Positions 17,510 to 26,447 of a DNA stretch of 64,000 nt are shown here, piece after piece. Position numbers and translations under genes: made by a program. Source of the DNA: Dehalococcoidia bacterium. Its GTDB lineage: Bacteria > Chloroflexota > Dehalococcoidia > DSTF01 > JACRBR01. Within the stretch, counting starts at the first letter, position 1, and every line of letters begins with the position of its first letter. Location of the stretch: assembly GCA_021462855.1 (NCBI GenBank), contig JAJTXQ010000046.1:1-64000 (forward strand), in the 5' to 3' direction. The notes under the pieces are model-generated. The model saw nothing but the letters and a program-made list of their open reading frames with translations, was not told the origin of the DNA and did not search any database.

Positions 17510-19008
17510 GCAGGCGGCCGCGGCGCCCCGCCTTCGCGCCCGTGCATCGGCTCCGGCTCCTCCCAGAACGACTCCAGCACCTCGGTGCGGGTCAGCGGCC
17601 GCTGTCCGGCGTAGCGGAAGCTGAACTGGATCAGCGCGTACGCCAGCGCGACCAGCACGAACGGCATCACCGCCAGGATCGGCTCAACGCCGACCACCGT
17701 CGCGATCGCGCCGAGCGACAGCAGCGGCGCGATCGCCACGCCGTTCTTCAGCGCGCTCTGCATCGCGAACACGCGGCCCTGGTAGGAGAGAGGCACGCGC
17801 CGGTTGATGTATGTCTGCACCGCCATCGCCACGATCGTCACGCCGAAACCCACGGGGATCGCGAGGAACCCCGCCGTCGCCAGGCGTTCGCCGATGTGGA
17901 TGCCGATCCGGTCGAGCTCGAGCAGGAAGTTCACCGGCCGCACCAGGTCGGCCGCGTAGTCGAGCGTGCCGAGCAGGAACAGCGCCGTCGCCGTCGCACC
18001 GAACCCGAGCAGCGCCGTCACCCGCTCGCCGATGACGCGGATCAGGATCGGCCCAAGCACCATCGCCGCAATCATGCCGATCGAGGAAGGCGCAAAGACG
18101 TACACCGAGTCCGCCGGGTCGACGCCGATCGCCGACTGCACATAGCGCGGCGCCATTGTCTGCAGGATCGTGTTCGATACGCCGGATAGCGTCGCCACGA
18201 GGATCATCGTGGCGACCGCGCGGTGCGCCAGCAGCCAGCGGATCGATGATCCCCAGCCGATCCCCGTGCGATCCCAGTCGATCTTGCGCACACGCTCGCT
18301 CGAGGCAGGCAACTCGGTGATCCGGCTGGCGGCGAGCAGCAGCAGCGCGCCGGCGAGGTACATCACCGGCTCGACGCCGATCAGGCGCACGAGCAGCGGG
18401 GCAAACAACGCCGTGCCGAACGCCGTCCCCGCCGCCGACGAGAAATGCAGCAACGAGTTCGCGCTCGCCATCTGCTCGCGCGAGGCGACAAGCGGCACCA
18501 CCGACGACTCCGCCGGGCCCGACACCTGCCCGATCGAGTGCACGGCGATGATCAGGAACATCACGTCGCTGATCCCCGTGCCGAGCACCGTCGGCACGAT
18601 AAAGCACAGGGCCGCCTGTGCGAGGTAGCCGATGGCGAGCGCCATCTTCTTCGGGATGGCATCGGCGATGACGCCCCCCGCGAGGCCGACCGTGGCCGGC
18701 GGGATCAGCGCGGCGATGCCCACGAGCGCGGCCTGGAACGCCGAGCCGCCATCGCGCACGACCGCGACGATTGCGCCATACGCGAGCGACTGCTGCGCCG
18801 CATCGGACAGGAAGCGCGACGCCATGACGTGCTGGAAGCGCCAGTCGCGCGAGGGCGACGTGTCCGGCAAGAACAGCCAGAAGAAGCGGAACACGCGGTT
18901 CTGACCACGGTCAATCGCCGAGGTGGCGCGGCGGTACATCGCCTGCGGCGAACGCGGCGTGCGCGCGCGGCGAGTGCCGCGCGTCGGCGGCGGCGGTTCA
19001 GCGTCCAT
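17506..19008 (-). CDS. MFS transporter, MFS_3-like
   Basis: A 500-aa membrane protein with about 12 hydrophobic segments after a roughly 60-residue basic/aromatic cytoplasmic N-terminus. The loop motif GVIADAIPKKMALAIGY corresponds to the MFS signature. Sequence style is close to the transporter at 2920-4266, although it is longer and has a Glu-rich C-terminal tail (ESFWEEPEPM). Probably an efflux pump; substrate unknown. An alternative start at 18942 (MYRRATS) is possible. It lies 24 bp upstream of the stop of no co-directional partner, so it appears monocistronic or follows the CaiB gene's transcript. Confidence 0.82.
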   Translation of the reverse strand: MDAEPPPPTRGTRRARTPRSPQAMYRRATSAIDRGQNRVFRFFWLFLPDTSPSRDWRFQHVMASRFLSDAAQQSLAYGAIVAVVRDGGSAFQAALVGIAALIPPATVGLAGGVIADAIPKKMALAIGYLAQAALCFIVPTVLGTGISDVMFLIIAVHSIGQVSGPAESSVVPLVASREQMASANSLLHFSSAAGTAFGTALFAPLLVRLIGVEPVMYLAGALLLLAASRITELPASSERVRKIDWDRTGIGWGSSIRWLLAHRAVATMILVATLSGVSNTILQTMAPRYVQSAIGVDPADSVYVFAPSSIGMIAAMVLGPILIRVIGERVTALLGFGATATALFLLGTLDYAADLVRPVNFLLELDRIGIHIGERLATAGFLAIPVGFGVTIVAMAVQTYINRRVPLSYQGRVFAMQSALKNGVAIAPLLSLGAIATVVGVEPILAVMPFVLVALAYALIQFSFRYAGQRPLTRTEVLESFWEEPEPMHGREGGAPRPPA

Positions 19009-19032
19009 GCGCGGATCGTACCGCGGCCACGC

Positions 19033-20190
19033 TCACGGTTCGATGCCGAGCTCGCCCAGGATCGCGGCGCGGTCGCCGTCCAGCGCCGGCGCCGGCGCCC
19101 GCGTCGGCGGGTCTGCGACCCCGGAGAGTTTCAGCGGGTTGCCGGCCATCCGCAGCCGGCCCGCGTCCGGATCGTCGGCGGTCACGACCATGTTGCGCGC
19201 GGCGATCTGCGGGTCGGCCATCACCTGCGCGACATCCTGGAGCGGCCCGCACGGGATGCCGTGGCCTTCGAGCAGCGCAAGCCACGCCGCCGACCCGCGC
19301 GATGCGAGCGCCCGTTCCATCTCCCGCTTCAGCGGCTCGTGGTTGCGCGTGCGCAGGTCGTTCGAGGTGAAGCGCGCGTCGCCCGCCAGCTCCGGCGCGC
19401 CGATCGCCTCGCACATGCGCGCGAACAACGGGTCGTTGCCCGCGGCGATGACGATGTAGCCGTCGGCCGTCGCATACGCCTCGAACGGCGTGATCGAAGG
19501 ATGCCGTGACCCGATCGGCCCCGGCGCCTCGCCCGTCGCGACGTAGCGGGCGATCGCGTTCTCGAGGATCGCCAGCTGGCAGTCGAGCATCGCCACGTCG
19601 ATCATCATCCCCTCGCCGGTGCGCTCGCGGTGGAAGAGCGCGGTGCCGACGCCGATGGCCGTGAACAGCCCCGCGGCGATGTCGCCGATCGACGTGCCGA
19701 CGCGCGTCGGCGGGCCGCCCGGGTGCCCCGTGAGGCTCATGATGCCGCCCATCGCCTGCACGACCATGTCGTACGCCGGGCGTGCGCGGTACGGCCCCGT
19801 CGCGCCGAATCCCGACGTGGCCGCGTAGATCAGGCGCGGGTACGACGCGTGCAGGCGCGGCCAGCCGTAGCCGAGCCTGTCGAGCGTGCCGGCACGGTAG
19901 TTCTCGGCCAGCACGTCGGCGCGCGCGAGCAGCCGCTCGAAGATCGCGCGGTCGCGCTCACGCTTCAGGTCGAGCGCGATGCTCTCCTTGCCGCGATTGA
20001 GCGACATGAAGTACGCCGACCGGCCGTTGATGAACGGGCCGATGTGCCGCGCATCATCGCCGCGCGCGGGCGCCTCGACCTTGATCACCCGCGCGCCGAG
20101 GTCGGCGAGGACCATCGTGCAGTACGGCCCCGCGAGCACCCGCGTGAGATCGATGACCGTGACGCCGGCGAGTGGCCCCGTGTCCCTCAC
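19033..20190 (-). CDS. CaiB/BaiF family (class III) CoA-transferase
   Basis: A 385-aa family III CoA-transferase, which moves CoA between carboxylic acids through an aspartyl-CoA intermediate. The N-terminal block GVTVIDLTRVLAGPYCTM, the RFDVLAENYRAG-like ADVLAENYRAG segment and the catalytic Asp in SIGDIAAG are all visible. I start it at GTG 20190, four bases after the stop of the LLM oxidoreductase gene, because upstream codons in this frame lie inside that gene. The pairing suggests that the two enzymes act on the same acyl-CoA or carboxylate, which cannot be identified. Confidence 0.88.
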   Translation of the reverse strand: MRDTGPLAGVTVIDLTRVLAGPYCTMVLADLGARVIKVEAPARGDDARHIGPFINGRSAYFMSLNRGKESIALDLKRERDRAIFERLLARADVLAENYRAGTLDRLGYGWPRLHASYPRLIYAATSGFGATGPYRARPAYDMVVQAMGGIMSLTGHPGGPPTRVGTSIGDIAAGLFTAIGVGTALFHRERTGEGMMIDVAMLDCQLAILENAIARYVATGEAPGPIGSRHPSITPFEAYATADGYIVIAAGNDPLFARMCEAIGAPELAGDARFTSNDLRTRNHEPLKREMERALASRGSAAWLALLEGHGIPCGPLQDVAQVMADPQIAARNMVVTADDPDAGRLRMAGNPLKLSGVADPPTRAPAPALDGDRAAILGELGIEP

Positions 20191-20194
20191 GCCG

Positions 20195-21220
<1,026 letters not shown>

Positions 21221-21330
21221 GTCGTTCTCCTTACTTGCGGTTGATGCTGCGCGGATCATACCGGCGCGGTAACGCTCGGCATACCCGCAGGGGCCACCCG
21301 GTCGGGATCGAAGCGGGAGCGGGCCCGGGC

Positions 21331-21966
21331 TCAGCGCGCGGCGCGGGCCGCCGGGACGGGGCGCTTCACGCGGAACGTGCAACAGTCGTCGCCGCGCAGC
21401 AGGCTCGTCGTCAGGCGCGCGTCGGAACCGGCGAGCTGGCGGATGAACTGCACATCGAGCGCGCAGACGGCGCTGTTTCGCGTCGCGACATTCCAGAACG
21501 GGCACGTGTGCTTGCGGATGTAGTACGCGCCGTCATCGCCGCTGGCCACCGCCACGTTGCCGCGCTCCTCCAGGATCTCCCCGACCGTCTCGATCCGCTC
21601 GGCATCGCCGAGCCCGTCGAGGCGCGGCATGTAGGGGCCGGCGAATCGCGCCGCGACGGTCTTGAGCAGCTGCTGCAGCGCCTGCGACCCGAGGATGTTG
21701 CGCGCCTCTTCGATCAGCGCGTTCGCGAGCTCGTCGTACCTGGTCGGATACAGCGCATGCCCCGCCTCCGACAGCCGGTAGACGAGCGCCGGGCGGCCGA
21801 CGTGCCCGCGGTCCTCCCGCGCCAGCACCAGGCCGTCGCGCTCGAGCACCGTCAGGTGCTGGCGGATGCCGGTCGACGTCAGGCCCAGCACCTCGCCGAT
21901 CTCCTTGACCGTCGCCTGGTGCCGCTTCCTGAGGTGGTCGAGGATGTCCTGGCGGGTCGCCTGCAT
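21331..21966 (-). CDS. SufR-like DeoR/ArsR-type winged-helix regulator with Fe-S cysteines
   Basis: A 211-aa regulator. Residues 4-65 form a winged helix (HLRKRHQATVKEIGEVLGL, then the wing GRPALVYRLSEAG). The C-terminal half has Cys155, Cys168, Cys195 and Cys196 in the pattern CPFWN-VCALD-GDDCC, as in SufR-type repressors that bind a 2Fe-2S or 4Fe-4S cluster. It probably senses iron-sulfur status or redox. It is divergent from the cupin gene, and the 80-bp gap holds an unusually AT-rich patch (21993-22003) likely to contain the -10 elements and an operator. Targets beyond its own promoter are unknown; the Fe-S enzymes CofG, CofH and LeuC nearby are candidates. Confidence 0.82.
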   Translation of the reverse strand: MQATRQDILDHLRKRHQATVKEIGEVLGLTSTGIRQHLTVLERDGLVLAREDRGHVGRPALVYRLSEAGHALYPTRYDELANALIEEARNILGSQALQQLLKTVAARFAGPYMPRLDGLGDAERIETVGEILEERGNVAVASGDDGAYYIRKHTCPFWNVATRNSAVCALDVQFIRQLAGSDARLTTSLLRGDDCCTFRVKRPVPAARAAR

Positions 21967-21992
21967 CGGAATTTCGCCTCTTTACGCTTCTC

Positions 21993-22003
21993 CAAATATA
22001 TCA
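21993..22003. promoter_or_regulatory. AT-rich promoter patch between regulator and cupin genes
   Basis: CCAAATATATC is a rare AT-rich stretch in this GC-rich DNA. It reads TATATT on the minus strand (22000-21995), a near-consensus -10 for the regulator gene. No convincing -35 is visible in either direction, as expected for an activated or autoregulated promoter. Confidence 0.4.
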
Positions 22004-22046
22004 TGGGCGCTGAGGCGCAGGACGCCGCGCCCGGAGACGAAGCGCG

Positions 22047-22343
22047 ATGCTGACTTGCGGCGACGGGACATTCGACGAGGCAGCATCCGGGCGCGCGTTC
22101 GCCAGCGAGGGTCTGTCGCCCACTCGCTGGTCCGCGCCCGCCGGCGACGCCTTCGCGCCGCACCGCCACGCGCGCGACAAGGTGCTGTTCTGCGTCAGCG
22201 GCAGCATCGTCTTCACGATCGAGGCCTCGGGCGCGCGCATCGCGATGGCGCCGGGCGACCGGCTCGACCTCCCGGCCGGCGTGGCGCACTCCGCCGTCGC
22301 CGGTGAGCGCGGCGTGACCTGCATCGAGGCGATGCGGCGGTAG
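22047..22343 (+). CDS. Small cupin-domain protein
   Basis: A 98-aa single-domain cupin. The first motif, HRHARDKVLFCVSGS (residues 32-46), and the second, APGDRLDLPAGVAHSA (70-85), supply the metal-binding His residues and the small barrel fold. Such proteins often bind metal ions or small ligands rather than act as enzymes. It is divergent from the SufR-like regulator and likely under its control. Its stop is 2 bp from the convergent cofH stop. Function unknown. Confidence 0.8.
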   Translation: MLTCGDGTFDEAASGRAFASEGLSPTRWSAPAGDAFAPHRHARDKVLFCVSGSIVFTIEASGARIAMAPGDRLDLPAGVAHSAVAGERGVTCIEAMRR

Positions 22344-22345
22344 CC

Positions 22346-23677
22346 TCAGGCGCCGGGCGTGCCCGCGGGCGCTGGCGCTGGCGCCGGCCGATAGTGCTCC
22401 GCGAACTTGAACGCCGCATCGTGCGTGAGGCGCGCGTACGAGCCGAAGCGCTCGTCGCCCTCGGCCACGCGGTCGAGCGGGTCGTAATGGTCGTCCTCGT
22501 CGGGCCCGAACGCGCGCACGATGTCGTACAGCGTGTTCCGCTCCGCCGGGATGCGGCCGGCCTCGCGGATCAGCGCCCGCATCTCGCGCGGCGCCATGCG
22601 CTGGCCGTAGATCGCCCCGGCCGACGTGCTGATGCTCTCGTTGATCAACGTGCCCATGAAGTCGTTGCAGCCCGCGTTGAGCATCACCTGCGCGAGCTTC
22701 GGGCCTTCCTTCACCCACGACGCCTGGATGTTCGGGATCCAGTTGTTGAGCATGATCCGTGCGACGGCGTACATCTTCAGCACCTCGGCGCCGGTGGCGC
22801 CGCCGCGCAGCCCGGGCACGAGGCTCTTGGCGTACATCGGCGCTTCCGACGCGATGAAGCTCAGCGGCACGAACTCCGTGAAGCCGCCCGTATCGCGCTG
22901 GATCTCCCGCAGCAGCGCGATGTGCTCCGCACGCTGCCGTGCCGTCTCGATGTGCCCGTACATGATGGTCGACGTCGTGCGCAGGCCCGCGCGGTGCGCC
23001 GATGTGATCACCTCCACCCACTGATCGCGCGTGATGCGGCCCGGCGAGATGCGGTCGCGCACCTCCTGGTCGAGGATCTCGGCCGATGTGCCGGGCAGGC
23101 TGCCGACGCCGGCGTCGCGCAGCGCGCGCACGTACTCGTCGATCGTGCAGCGGGCGCGCACGGCGCCGTACAGCACTTCCTCCGGCGAGAAGCCATGGAT
23201 GTGCATGCCGGGTAACTCTCGCTTGATCGCCTTCGTCAGGTCAACGTAGTAGTAGCCGTCCATCTTCGGCGGCAGGCCCGCCTGCACGCAGATCTCCCGC
23301 GCGCCGAGGTCCCATGCCTCGCGCGCGCGGCGGATCACCTCCCCCTCCGGCAGGAAGTAGCCCTCCTCCTCGCGGTGGTCGCGGCTGAACGCGCAGAACC
23401 CGCAGTGCTTGATGCAGACATTCGTGAAGTTGATGTTGCGGTTGATGACATACGTCACGACATCGCCGGCCGTGCGCCGCCGCAGCTCATCGGCAACGAG
23501 CGCGATCGCGTTCATTGATGCGCCGCCGGCCTCGAACAGCGTCACCGCATCGTCGACGCCGATGTCCTCGCCCGCGAGCGCGCGGTCCAGGACCGTGGCC
23601 ACCTCGCGGTCGATGCGCAGCGTCGTCTGCCACGCGCGCGTCGCCGCGCTCTCCGCGCCGTTCGTGCTCTCTACCAT
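22346..23677 (-). CDS. cofH: FO synthase subunit 2 (CofH), 5-amino-6-(D-ribitylamino)uracil--L-tyrosine 4-hydroxyphenyl transferase
   Basis: A 443-aa radical SAM enzyme with CIKHCGFCAF (CxxxCxxC) near residue 85, which binds the 4Fe-4S/SAM cluster. CofH joins a tyrosine-derived 4-hydroxybenzyl group to 5-amino-6-ribitylaminouracil, the first step to the F420 chromophore FO. The MMGLPPKMD-like segment (QAGLPPKMDGYYY) and GTSAEIL, where the SAM barrel is closed, are typical of the family. The start at 23677 follows GGGAGGAGGAACG and overlaps the cofG stop (23671) by 7 bp, so the pair is translationally coupled. A Pro/Ala-rich tail ends the protein. Confidence 0.95.
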   Translation of the reverse strand: MVESTNGAESAATRAWQTTLRIDREVATVLDRALAGEDIGVDDAVTLFEAGGASMNAIALVADELRRRTAGDVVTYVINRNINFTNVCIKHCGFCAFSRDHREEEGYFLPEGEVIRRAREAWDLGAREICVQAGLPPKMDGYYYVDLTKAIKRELPGMHIHGFSPEEVLYGAVRARCTIDEYVRALRDAGVGSLPGTSAEILDQEVRDRISPGRITRDQWVEVITSAHRAGLRTTSTIMYGHIETARQRAEHIALLREIQRDTGGFTEFVPLSFIASEAPMYAKSLVPGLRGGATGAEVLKMYAVARIMLNNWIPNIQASWVKEGPKLAQVMLNAGCNDFMGTLINESISTSAGAIYGQRMAPREMRALIREAGRIPAERNTLYDIVRAFGPDEDDHYDPLDRVAEGDERFGSYARLTHDAAFKFAEHYRPAPAPAPAGTPGA

Positions 23678-24876
23678 CGTTCCTCCTCCCGCCGGACGAG
23701 GCCATCGTCGCCGGCGCGCTGCGCCATCGCCGCGCGTATGCGTCCCGGCACAAAGCCCTCGAACCCGGCATCCTCTCGCACGTACGCGGGATAGATCCCG
23801 AACCGCTCCCGCAGTTCGAACCCTGCGTCGGAGCACGTGTCGCGCAGCTCGGCGATCTGCGGCCACGGGCGCTCCGGGTTGATGTGGTCCTTCGTCACGG
23901 GCGAGATCCCGCCCCAGTCGTTGATGCCCGCGAGCAAGTACATGCCATGCGCGTCCGGCGTCAGGTTCGGCGGCGCCTGCAGGTTCATCTCGCCGCCGAG
24001 CACGAGCCGCGCCGTCGCGATCGTGCGCAGCATCTCGAACACACTCGGCTCACCCTTATGTCGCATGGCGATGTCTTCCTTCACGCGGAAGTTCTGCACG
24101 ATCACTTCCTGGATGTGCCCGTACCGTTCGTGTAGCTCGCGGATGGCGAACAGTGAGTCGACGCGCTCCTCGCGCGTCTCGCCGATGCCGATGAGGATGC
24201 CGGTCGTCCACGCCACCCGGAGCTCGCCGGCGGCGCGCATCGTCCGCAGGCGCTCCTCCGGCAGCTTGCCCGGGCAGTTCCAGTGCGCCATGCCCCGCTC
24301 GTGCAGCCGCTCCGACACCGTCTCGAGCATCATGCCCATCGAGGCATTGACGTCGCGGAGCGCGGCGATCTCGTCACGTTCCATCACGCCCTGGTTGGCG
24401 TGCGGCAGCAGGCCCGTCTCCCGCAGCACCAGGTCGCACATCTCGCGCAGATACGACGACATCGTCCGGTGCCCGAACCGCGCGAGGTCGGCGCGCACAT
24501 CCTCGTAGATCTCCTCCGGCCGCTCGCCGAGCGAAAACAGCGCTTCCTTGCACCCCTGCCGCTGTCCCGCGCGCGCGACGGCCAGTACCTCGTCGGGCGA
24601 CATCGTGTGCGCGATCGGGTCGCGCGGGCCGCGGGCGAACGTGCAGTATCCGCACTTCTGCCGGCACAGGTTCGTCAGCGGGATGAACACCTTGCGCGAG
24701 TACGTCACCGTTCGCCCGTGTCGCGCGTCGCGCAGGCGCGATGCCGCCGCCATCAGCGCGGCGAGATCCGCGCCGTCGGCGTGGATCAGCCGGTACGCCT
24801 CGGCCGGCGTCATCCGCTCGCCATGAGACGCACGGTCGAGGATCTCCGGGACTTCCGGTGCGATGGCCTGCTGCAT
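23671..24876 (-). CDS. cofG: FO synthase subunit 1 (CofG), 7,8-didemethyl-8-hydroxy-5-deazariboflavin synthase
   Basis: A 401-aa radical SAM enzyme with CRQKCGYCTF near residue 68. CofG closes the deazaflavin ring of the CofH product to give FO. The HTMSPDEVLAVARAGQRQGC and GINDWGGISPVTKDHINPE motifs are characteristic. I start it at ATG 24876 with GGAG 6 bases upstream. The same frame stays open back to GTG 24984, but that stretch carries a hairpin with a T-run and lies just downstream of a promoter, so I read it as leader RNA. FO is the precursor of F420, the likely cofactor of the three LLM oxidoreductases in this window. Confidence 0.95.
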   Translation of the reverse strand: MQQAIAPEVPEILDRASHGERMTPAEAYRLIHADGADLAALMAAASRLRDARHGRTVTYSRKVFIPLTNLCRQKCGYCTFARGPRDPIAHTMSPDEVLAVARAGQRQGCKEALFSLGERPEEIYEDVRADLARFGHRTMSSYLREMCDLVLRETGLLPHANQGVMERDEIAALRDVNASMGMMLETVSERLHERGMAHWNCPGKLPEERLRTMRAAGELRVAWTTGILIGIGETREERVDSLFAIRELHERYGHIQEVIVQNFRVKEDIAMRHKGEPSVFEMLRTIATARLVLGGEMNLQAPPNLTPDAHGMYLLAGINDWGGISPVTKDHINPERPWPQIAELRDTCSDAGFELRERFGIYPAYVREDAGFEGFVPGRIRAAMAQRAGDDGLVRREEERW

Positions 24877-24894
24877 TCGGCTCCAAACGGCGAC

Positions 24895-24921
24895 AAAAAA
24901 GCCGCACCGCGGACGCGCGGC
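24895..24921 (-). terminator. Intrinsic terminator inside the cofG leader
   Basis: On the minus strand GCCGC (24921-24917) pairs with GCGGC (24905-24901) and six T residues follow (24900-24895). The hairpin ends only 18 bases before the cofG ATG. This is one of only two such T-runs behind a hairpin in the whole window; the other is the T-box terminator. Confidence 0.65.
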
Positions 24922-24990
24922 CACGCGCATCCTGCGGCCCGGCGACTGGCTTCCACCGCCAGCAGGCATCACCCGCCAGGTCACTACCTG
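24895..24990 (-). ncRNA. Candidate cis-regulatory leader RNA of cofG-cofH
   Basis: The leader begins at about the predicted transcription start. It opens with three hairpins placed end to end: CAGGT-AGTG-ACCTG (24990-24977), GCGGG-TGATG-CCTGC (24976-24962) and CTGGC-GGTGGAA-GCCAG (24962-24946). A GC-rich stretch and the intrinsic terminator follow. The CCTGC arm of hairpin 2 could instead pair with GCAGG at 24935-24931, giving a mutually exclusive fold. I do not recognise any riboswitch class in it. Another reading is that the frame encodes an extended CofG N-terminus from GTG 24984. Confidence 0.5.
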
Positions 24991-24995
24991 CGGAG

Positions 24996-25024
24996 ATCAT
25001 ACGGACGCGCCGCCGCCCCCGCAA
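24996..25024 (-). promoter_or_regulatory. Probable cofG-cofH promoter
   Basis: On the minus strand TTGCGG (25024-25019), a 17-bp spacer and TATGAT (25001-24996) form a plausible sigma-70-type promoter with a strong -10. The start of transcription would fall near 24989, at the base of the first leader hairpin. Confidence 0.55.
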
Positions 25025-25099
25025 GGCTGATCGGCCCGCCCGGACCGTCCATCCGGCGCTCTCGTTGCGCTCCGATGCCGCCTGCGGTGGAATCTGCGC

Positions 25100-26302
25100 A
25101 TGCCCGCGACGAACCTCCCGGCCATCCGCGCCGCGCGCCGTCGCGACCTGCCGGCGGTGTACGACGTGCTCGAACGCGCGTTCACCGACGCGCCGGTCAG
25201 CCTGTTCATCGCCCAGACGGAAGGCGATTCGACGCTCCGCATGCGCCACGCGCGCATCGCCGTCGCCGGCGCGCGCGTGCTGGCGCACGTGCGCATCTTC
25301 GCTCGGCAGATGCTCGTACGCGGCGTGCCCGTGGCGGCGGGCGGCGTCGGCTCTGTCGCGTCGCATCCCGACGCGCGCGGCGCCGGACTGCCGACGGCGG
25401 TGCTGCGCGACGCCATCGACGTGATGCGCGAGGACGGCGCTGCCGTGTCGTTTCTCTTCACCGGCATCCCGGCGTTCTACGAGCGCGTCGGCTTCCGCAT
25501 CGCCCGTGAGCCATCGTTCGAAGCCGTCGCACGTGCGGTGGCCGCGCTCCCGCACGACGGCGGCTACGAGCTGCGCGCCATCGGCCCGAGCGACACTGCG
25601 GCGCTGCTCGCGCTCTACCGCCGCGCCAGCGCCGGCGCGACGGGCGCCATCACCCGCACGGCGCGCACCTGGCGCGATGCGCAATCGTGGCTTGCCGAGG
25701 ACGCGGCCGCGTGCCTCGTCGCGGAGTGGCACGGGCGGATCGCCGCCTACATCCGCGCACGCGACCGCGAGTACGGCTACCAGGCGCTCGAAGCCGAGCA
25801 CGCGCCCGGCCACGCCGCGGCGATCGCGCCCCTGCTCGCCGCCGTCGGCGCGCGCGCGCTCGCGCTCGGCAAGCGCGTCGTCACCGTCGCGCCCGCGGAC
25901 CATGCGCTCGCCATCGCGCTCCGCTCGCTGCCGTCGACGCGCGAGACCGACGACGTGCGCTACCCGATGATGATGCGCATCATCTCGCTGCGCGCGCTCG
26001 CCGATGCGCTGCTTCCGCACCTCGCGGCGCGCGCGGACGCGCACCGCGGCGCCGCGTTTACGCTCGGGCTGCGCGCGCCAGACGGCGATGCCCTGACGCT
26101 GGACGTGCGCGGCGCGACGGGGCGCGTCGGCCGCGGCGCGCCCGGATACACGCTCGACGAGCATGCCACGCTGGACGCGCTGCTCGGACAACGGCGCGCC
26201 GGCGCCCTGCTGCGCCCGCGCGCGCCCGCCGAGGTCCGCCGCCGCGTCGACGCGCTCCTGCCGGAGACGGCGTTGCACTTCTGGAACTCCGACCGCATCT
26301 GA
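25100..26302 (+). CDS. GNAT-family acetyltransferase, Eis-like
   Basis: A 400-aa protein whose first 130 residues form a GNAT fold: GGVGSVASHPDARGAGLP carries the acetyl-CoA binding turn (residues 77-95), and FLFTGIPAFYERVGF follows. A second, weaker GNAT-like half (residues 150-280) and a C-terminal domain of about 100 residues match the Eis-type tandem GNAT plus SCP2-like layout. It could acetylate aminoglycosides, polyamines or proteins. It is divergent from cofG and ends 145 bp before the HtrA gene. No clear ribosome binding site is seen. Confidence 0.75.
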   Translation: MPATNLPAIRAARRRDLPAVYDVLERAFTDAPVSLFIAQTEGDSTLRMRHARIAVAGARVLAHVRIFARQMLVRGVPVAAGGVGSVASHPDARGAGLPTAVLRDAIDVMREDGAAVSFLFTGIPAFYERVGFRIAREPSFEAVARAVAALPHDGGYELRAIGPSDTAALLALYRRASAGATGAITRTARTWRDAQSWLAEDAAACLVAEWHGRIAAYIRARDREYGYQALEAEHAPGHAAAIAPLLAAVGARALALGKRVVTVAPADHALAIALRSLPSTRETDDVRYPMMMRIISLRALADALLPHLAARADAHRGAAFTLGLRAPDGDALTLDVRGATGRVGRGAPGYTLDEHATLDALLGQRRAGALLRPRAPAEVRRRVDALLPETALHFWNSDRI

Positions 26303-26447
26303 CGCGCGCCGCCGGGGCGCGAGCCTGAGTCCGCGTGGAAGCACGTCGCCCGCCGGCGCGTCCCGTAACATGTTTGAAGCACGGCGCGGCGTGCCCGCGC
26401 GCCATACTGGCGTTGGGGGATGGAGCACAGGAGACAGAGCAGAAGCG

